Assembly (NCBI GenBank): GCA_041738875.1
Contig: JBGSOW010000029.1
Coordinates: 1-17,087 of the forward strand
Length of the DNA stretch: 17,087 nucleotides
Direction: 5' to 3'
DNA from: JBGSOW01 sp041738875
GTDB taxonomy: Bacteria; Patescibacteriota; Dojkabacteria; CALFHW01
Under the pieces are notes generated by a model. The model had not been told where the DNA came from and searched no databases. It worked only from the letters and a program-made list of their open reading frames with translations. The stretch's first letter is position 1. Each line of letters opens with the position of its first letter. The translations under genes were made by a program, and so were the position numbers. Shown piece after piece: positions 13,967 through 17,087 of the stretch.

Positions 13967-16900
13967 ATGCCATTACAAAAGCCGGACAATAAACCCAATT
14001 TTCCAGCGATTGAGAGCAAAATCGCCGAATTCTGGAAAAATGAAACTATTTTCAAGAAGTCAGTCGATATGCGTATTGGTAAGCCAGCATGGAGATTTTA
14101 TGACGGGCCGCCATTTATTTCAGGAACACCTCACTACGGACATATCAAAGATATGATCGTAAAGGATGCTGTGCCTAGGTATTGGAGTATGAAAGGTTAT
14201 TATACGCCAAGAGTTTGGGGTTGGGATTGTCATGGTCTGCCGATCGAAAATAAAGTTGAGAAAAAATTAGGAATTAAAAGCAAACTCGAAGTCGAAGAAT
14301 ATGGCATCGATAAATATATCGAAGAATGCTATAACTACACGAGAGACACATCAGCCGAATGGCCTTGGTATATTGAGAAAATGGGCAGATGGATTGATTA
14401 CGATCACGCCTACCGCACCATGGACCAAAACTACATGGAAAGCGTTTGGTGGGTATTTAAACAACTTCACGAAAAAAATCTAATCTATAAAGGCTGGCGT
14501 AGCTCTTTGTATTCAACTGATTCAGCAACTCCGGTTTCAAATTTCGAAATTGCTATGGATGACACATACGAAGAGGTCGAAGACGACAGTGTCACTGTTA
14601 AATTCAAATTAAAACAAGATGATAATTTTAAAGCGAAATTCGCTAATATTCTAAAGGATTCCGAACAACAAGTTGAAGAAAGTGATGTTTTGGCACGTGG
14701 TGTGCATATGCTCGCATGGACCACTACACCATGGACTTTGCCTGCGAATTTCGCGCTTGCTGTAAATCCTGAAGAAGATTATGTGCTCGCTAAAGTATCC
14801 CAACTACAAAAACATACACATGTTTGGATGTTGAAAAATCTACCTTTTGATTTTAATAGGCAGAATCCGGTTAAATTCGAAAAAATAATTCTTTCATTCA
14901 AAGGTGAAGAAGGAAGTGACGAGACGCAATTGAAATTATCAGATAAAGACACCTACCCCGAATTAACCGACCTAGAACTGGCGCTTACAAAAATTGGCAA
15001 GAAATTCTATTTTTCACAGAACAATAATTTAAAGGAAATAAGCCAAGGCGAATACCAAACTTTGGCAAAAACAGCGAAATCTAAGCCGATTTTCGGACGT
15101 AAAGTATTCTATAGATACGGAGAAGACGCAAAATTCACAATTGAAATCACAATGTTTGATGGCGATTTGGTCGGAATGCAATACGGAAGAATCGATTTTC
15201 TAACAGCGAATGATTACAACTCATTTATCACGCAAATGCCCGAATGGTTTGGAGAAGAAGTTGCAGACGAATTTACTTTGAATTCCCAGCTGTCCACTCA
15301 CGAAGGGGACGTTGGAGAATTAATGAAAAAGGTAGAGTTAAAAGCTTCCACTCATATGCAAAGTGAGTTCGATTATGTAGTTCTCGCAACAAAACTAGCT
15401 GAACAGGTCTTATATGGAAGCCCTGAAATTATCACGCAATTCAAAGGCAGTGAATTAACTGGATTAAGCTACGAGCCTGTTTACGAATTCTTCGCAGGTG
15501 GTGAAAACGATCACAAGATTTACCCAGCTGAAATCGTAACTGTAACTGACGGTACTGGCGTTTTGCATGTCGCGCCTGCATTTGGCGAAGAAGACTTTGA
15601 ACTTGGCCAAAAACATGGATTATCTTTTACTCAGTGTATCGATGCCGCAGGAAAAATGCTTCCAGAAACTGGGAAGTTTGCTGGTATCTACCTGCGTGAC
15701 GTGGCCATGGACGTGGTTAATGACCTAGAGGCAAGCGGTAAATTATATAATCACGCCAAATATAAACATAGATTGCCATTTTATCGTTATGAAAATCCAC
15801 TAATTTACCGCGCCCAAGAATCTTGGTTTATCGACGTGCAAAGCCAAAAAGAAAAACTTATTGCAGAAAATGAAAATATTAATTGGATTCCTGACCATTT
15901 AAAAAATGGCCGCTTTAAAATTGGAATAGAATCAGCACCCGATTGGTCGATCAGTAGATCCAGGTACTGGCTTACTCCAATGCCAATTTGGACAGACATG
16001 TCACAGGAGCAGGCACAAACAAATTCCACAAAAATCGAGCTCAACCCAGATGATAGCCTCGTAATTGGGACACGCGACGAATTGAGAAAGCATGCTGTGC
16101 AAGAGATTACAAAAGTGACATTTGTTACTTTTAGAAATAATGCAAATAAAGACGCGAATTCAAACCCCGATCTCGAAACTTTATACAAATCTTATCTCGA
16201 TCCTAAACAAACAATCCAAAGCTACAGTGGGCTTGAAAAAATCATCTACACTGAGGAGAGTTCCAGCGGAGATTTCAAAGCAAGTCTACACGAAATTTTC
16301 CAAAAATTAGAATTTAATGAGCAAGCACCAAACGAAAATCAGCCTATTTTTGCAACTAGTTCCAGTGAATTTGAACATCTTGTTTTAAAACTAAAAGAAA
16401 AAGACAGTGCCGGCAGAGTCCAAGACCTTGATGAAGAACAATTAGCGTCAGAACTAGACACAACTGCTAAAGACATCGTTTTGAGTTATCAAACGTTCCT
16501 CAAAAACTACGAAGGTTCAGAAATTGTCGTAGTCGTAAAACCTGAGATACTAGCAGTTATGCGCAAGCATTTCGAAAAGAAATCTTGGAAGGAAAGTCTC
16601 GCTAGCCTCGTGGAGGACGGCGAAGTCTATGCACAATACTATATGGATGGACAACTACTAGACCTGCACAGACCTGTAATTGATAAAGTACAGCTAAAGC
16701 ATCCAAAAAGTGGCAAAATTCTTACAAGAATAAGTTCAGTCCTCGATAATTGGCTGGATTCTGGTTCTATGCCATTCGCGCAGTTGCACTACCCTTTTGA
16801 GAACAAAGAAAATTTTGAGAATGCCTATCCTGGTGATTATATATTCGAGTATATCGCCCAGACTCGCGCTTGGTTCTACGTTATGCATGTGCTAGGAGTT

Positions 16901-17087
16901 GCCATGACTGACAAAAATGCTTTCAATAATGTCGGAACTTCAGGAGTAATTTCCGGAAACGACGGCAGAAAGATGAGCAAAACTTATGGAAATTATCCAG
17001 ACCCGCGCGTAACAATCGAAACATTTGGTGCAGAAGCGCTTAGATGGTATATCTTAAATTCAAAACTAATTGTCGGGCAAGATATTA
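13967..17087 (+). CDS. ileS: Isoleucyl-tRNA synthetase, 3'-truncated, with two inserted domains
   Basis: The frame is open from ATG 13967 to the window edge (1040 codons, no stop). A stop 12 bp upstream of the ATG fixes the start. It charges tRNA-Ile. Motifs: YDGPPFISGTPHYGH with the HIGH-type HYGH at residues 56-59, WGWDCHGLPIE, the editing-domain WTTTPWTLPAN and GTGVLHVAPAFGEEDF, PLIYRAQESWF, ISRSRYWLTPMPIW, LHRPVID, LDNWLDSGSMP, and GRKMSKTYGN with KMSKT at 1002-1006. The HYGH form and motif style fit the eukaryote/archaeal-like IleS branch. The HIGH-KMSKS distance is about 945 residues against roughly 540 in E. coli, owing to insertions at about 278-468 and 712-881 (listed separately). 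The Cys pair usually seen before PLIYR is replaced (LPFYRYENP), so that zinc site is absent. The anticodon-binding region lies beyond the window. Confidence 0.95.
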   Translation, partial: MPLQKPDNKPNFPAIESKIAEFWKNETIFKKSVDMRIGKPAWRFYDGPPFISGTPHYGHIKDMIVKDAVPRYWSMKGYYTPRVWGWDCHGLPIENKVEKKLGIKSKLEVEEYGIDKYIEECYNYTRDTSAEWPWYIEKMGRWIDYDHAYRTMDQNYMESVWWVFKQLHEKNLIYKGWRSSLYSTDSATPVSNFEIAMDDTYEEVEDDSVTVKFKLKQDDNFKAKFANILKDSEQQVEESDVLARGVHMLAWTTTPWTLPANFALAVNPEEDYVLAKVSQLQKHTHVWMLKNLPFDFNRQNPVKFEKIILSFKGEEGSDETQLKLSDKDTYPELTDLELALTKIGKKFYFSQNNNLKEISQGEYQTLAKTAKSKPIFGRKVFYRYGEDAKFTIEITMFDGDLVGMQYGRIDFLTANDYNSFITQMPEWFGEEVADEFTLNSQLSTHEGDVGELMKKVELKASTHMQSEFDYVVLATKLAEQVLYGSPEIITQFKGSELTGLSYEPVYEFFAGGENDHKIYPAEIVTVTDGTGVLHVAPAFGEEDFELGQKHGLSFTQCIDAAGKMLPETGKFAGIYLRDVAMDVVNDLEASGKLYNHAKYKHRLPFYRYENPLIYRAQESWFIDVQSQKEKLIAENENINWIPDHLKNGRFKIGIESAPDWSISRSRYWLTPMPIWTDMSQEQAQTNSTKIELNPDDSLVIGTRDELRKHAVQEITKVTFVTFRNNANKDANSNPDLETLYKSYLDPKQTIQSYSGLEKIIYTEESSSGDFKASLHEIFQKLEFNEQAPNENQPIFATSSSEFEHLVLKLKEKDSAGRVQDLDEEQLASELDTTAKDIVLSYQTFLKNYEGSEIVVVVKPEILAVMRKHFEKKSWKESLASLVEDGEVYAQYYMDGQLLDLHRPVIDKVQLKHPKSGKILTRISSVLDNWLDSGSMPFAQLHYPFENKENFENAYPGDYIFEYIAQTRAWFYVMHVLGVAMTDKNAFNNVGTSGVISGNDGRKMSKTYGNYPDPRVTIETFGAEALRWYILNSKLIVGQDI
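14798..15370 (+). other. CYTH-like domain inserted in the IleS editing region
   Basis: Residues about 278-468 of IleS interrupt what is normally a short beta hairpin (DYVLAKV ... DYVVLATKLAEQVL). The insert resembles the CYTH/triphosphate tunnel fold. It begins with a strand ending MLKNLP (compare FLVKNLP after the EIERK start of CYTH proteins) and has GKKFYFSQ. GEYQTLAK and GRKVFYRYG follow, then FTIEITMFDGDLVGM, a strand GRIDF, and the late CYTH hallmark PEWFGEEV (425-432). The ExExK catalytic start appears as H283-T-H285-V-W287, the later E-x-D as Glu393-Ile-Thr395, and the EvE strand as GRIDF. The site is therefore degenerate and probably not a phosphatase. The fold call is by eye. Confidence 0.7.
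16100..16609 (+). other. Degenerate histidine-phosphatase-like domain inserted in IleS
   Basis: Residues about 712-881 separate VIGTRDELRKH from the DLHRPVID motif, which are normally close together. The segment follows the histidine phosphatase (phosphoglycerate mutase) order. It opens with strand VTFVTFRNN (717-725) where LVRHGE would be, then LEKIIYTEESS where the dxIysSpl strand would be, then helix FKASLHEIFQKL. After a variable middle comes a helix TTAKDIVLSYQTFL, and strand IVVVVKPEIL where VVSHGexI would be. Both catalytic His positions (Phe722, Lys858) and the RHG Arg are lost, so it would be a pseudoenzyme. The fold call is by eye and less certain than the CYTH call. Confidence 0.55.

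Noticed and set aside
14301..14483. A 60-codon plus-strand frame, and minus-strand frames at 14485-14724 and 15805-16188
   Set aside because: They lie inside ileS in other frames; the ileS frame shows continuous family motifs and these products have no recognisable features.
1..17087. tRNA genes, CRISPR arrays, insertion sequences or phage genes
   Set aside because: Gaps between genes are all under 100 bp, and no cloverleaf, spaced direct-repeat array, transposase or integrase motif was seen.

Overview
The window reads as a gene-dense chromosomal segment of a low-GC bacterium, most likely a member of the Candidate Phyla Radiation (Patescibacteria). The main reasons are very short or negative intergenic gaps, start codons without clear Shine-Dalgarno sequences, frequent TTG starts, and odd domain fusions in translation genes. 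UGA is used as a normal stop (for example galE and the genes convergent to it), so this is not a UGA-recoding lineage. The phylum-level call is inference; no rRNA or ribosomal protein is present to confirm it.

Layout. Positions 1-4481 hold a cell-surface glycan block: a 5'-truncated GT4 glycosyltransferase, a GtrA-family membrane protein, a small alpha/beta hydrolase and UDP-glucose 4-epimerase galE on the plus strand, then a GT2 glycosyltransferase with an internal insertion on the minus strand. Positions 4518-10084 (plus) hold glmS (glucosamine-6-phosphate synthase), a YvcK/GlmR-type UDP-GlcNAc-binding regulator, a 126-residue helical protein of unknown function, and a large tandem GT4 glycosyltransferase. 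Together these would supply UDP-GlcNAc and UDP-hexoses, regulate that supply, and assemble and move surface glycan. Positions 10072-12260 (minus) carry radC, a second JAMM/JAB-like metalloprotease-type protein, and a flavin/NAD(P)H oxidoreductase. Then come a tiny DUF1232 membrane protein (plus), a methionyl-tRNA formyltransferase fused to a Nudix domain (minus), and a very long isoleucyl-tRNA synthetase (plus) that runs off the window end. There is no gene-free stretch above 100 bases, and no RNA gene, CRISPR array or mobile element was seen.

The most interesting object is ileS. It is open without a stop from 13967 to the window edge, and its HIGH-type and KMSKS-type motifs lie about 945 residues apart instead of the usual 540 or so. 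The excess is accounted for largely by two inserted domains. One of about 190 residues in the editing region looks like a CYTH (triphosphate tunnel) domain. One of about 170 residues before the second half of the catalytic fold looks like a histidine-phosphatase/phosphoglycerate-mutase fold. Both lack, by eye, the catalytic residues of their families. Together with the Fmt-Nudix fusion encoded divergently next to it, two neighbouring translation genes carry phosphate-enzyme domains fused in unusual places. Other points worth a look are the adjacent pair of JAMM-type proteins, the glmS-glmR neighbourhood, three tail-to-tail gene overlaps, and repeated -10-like hexamers 5-6 nt before start codons that suggest leaderless transcripts.
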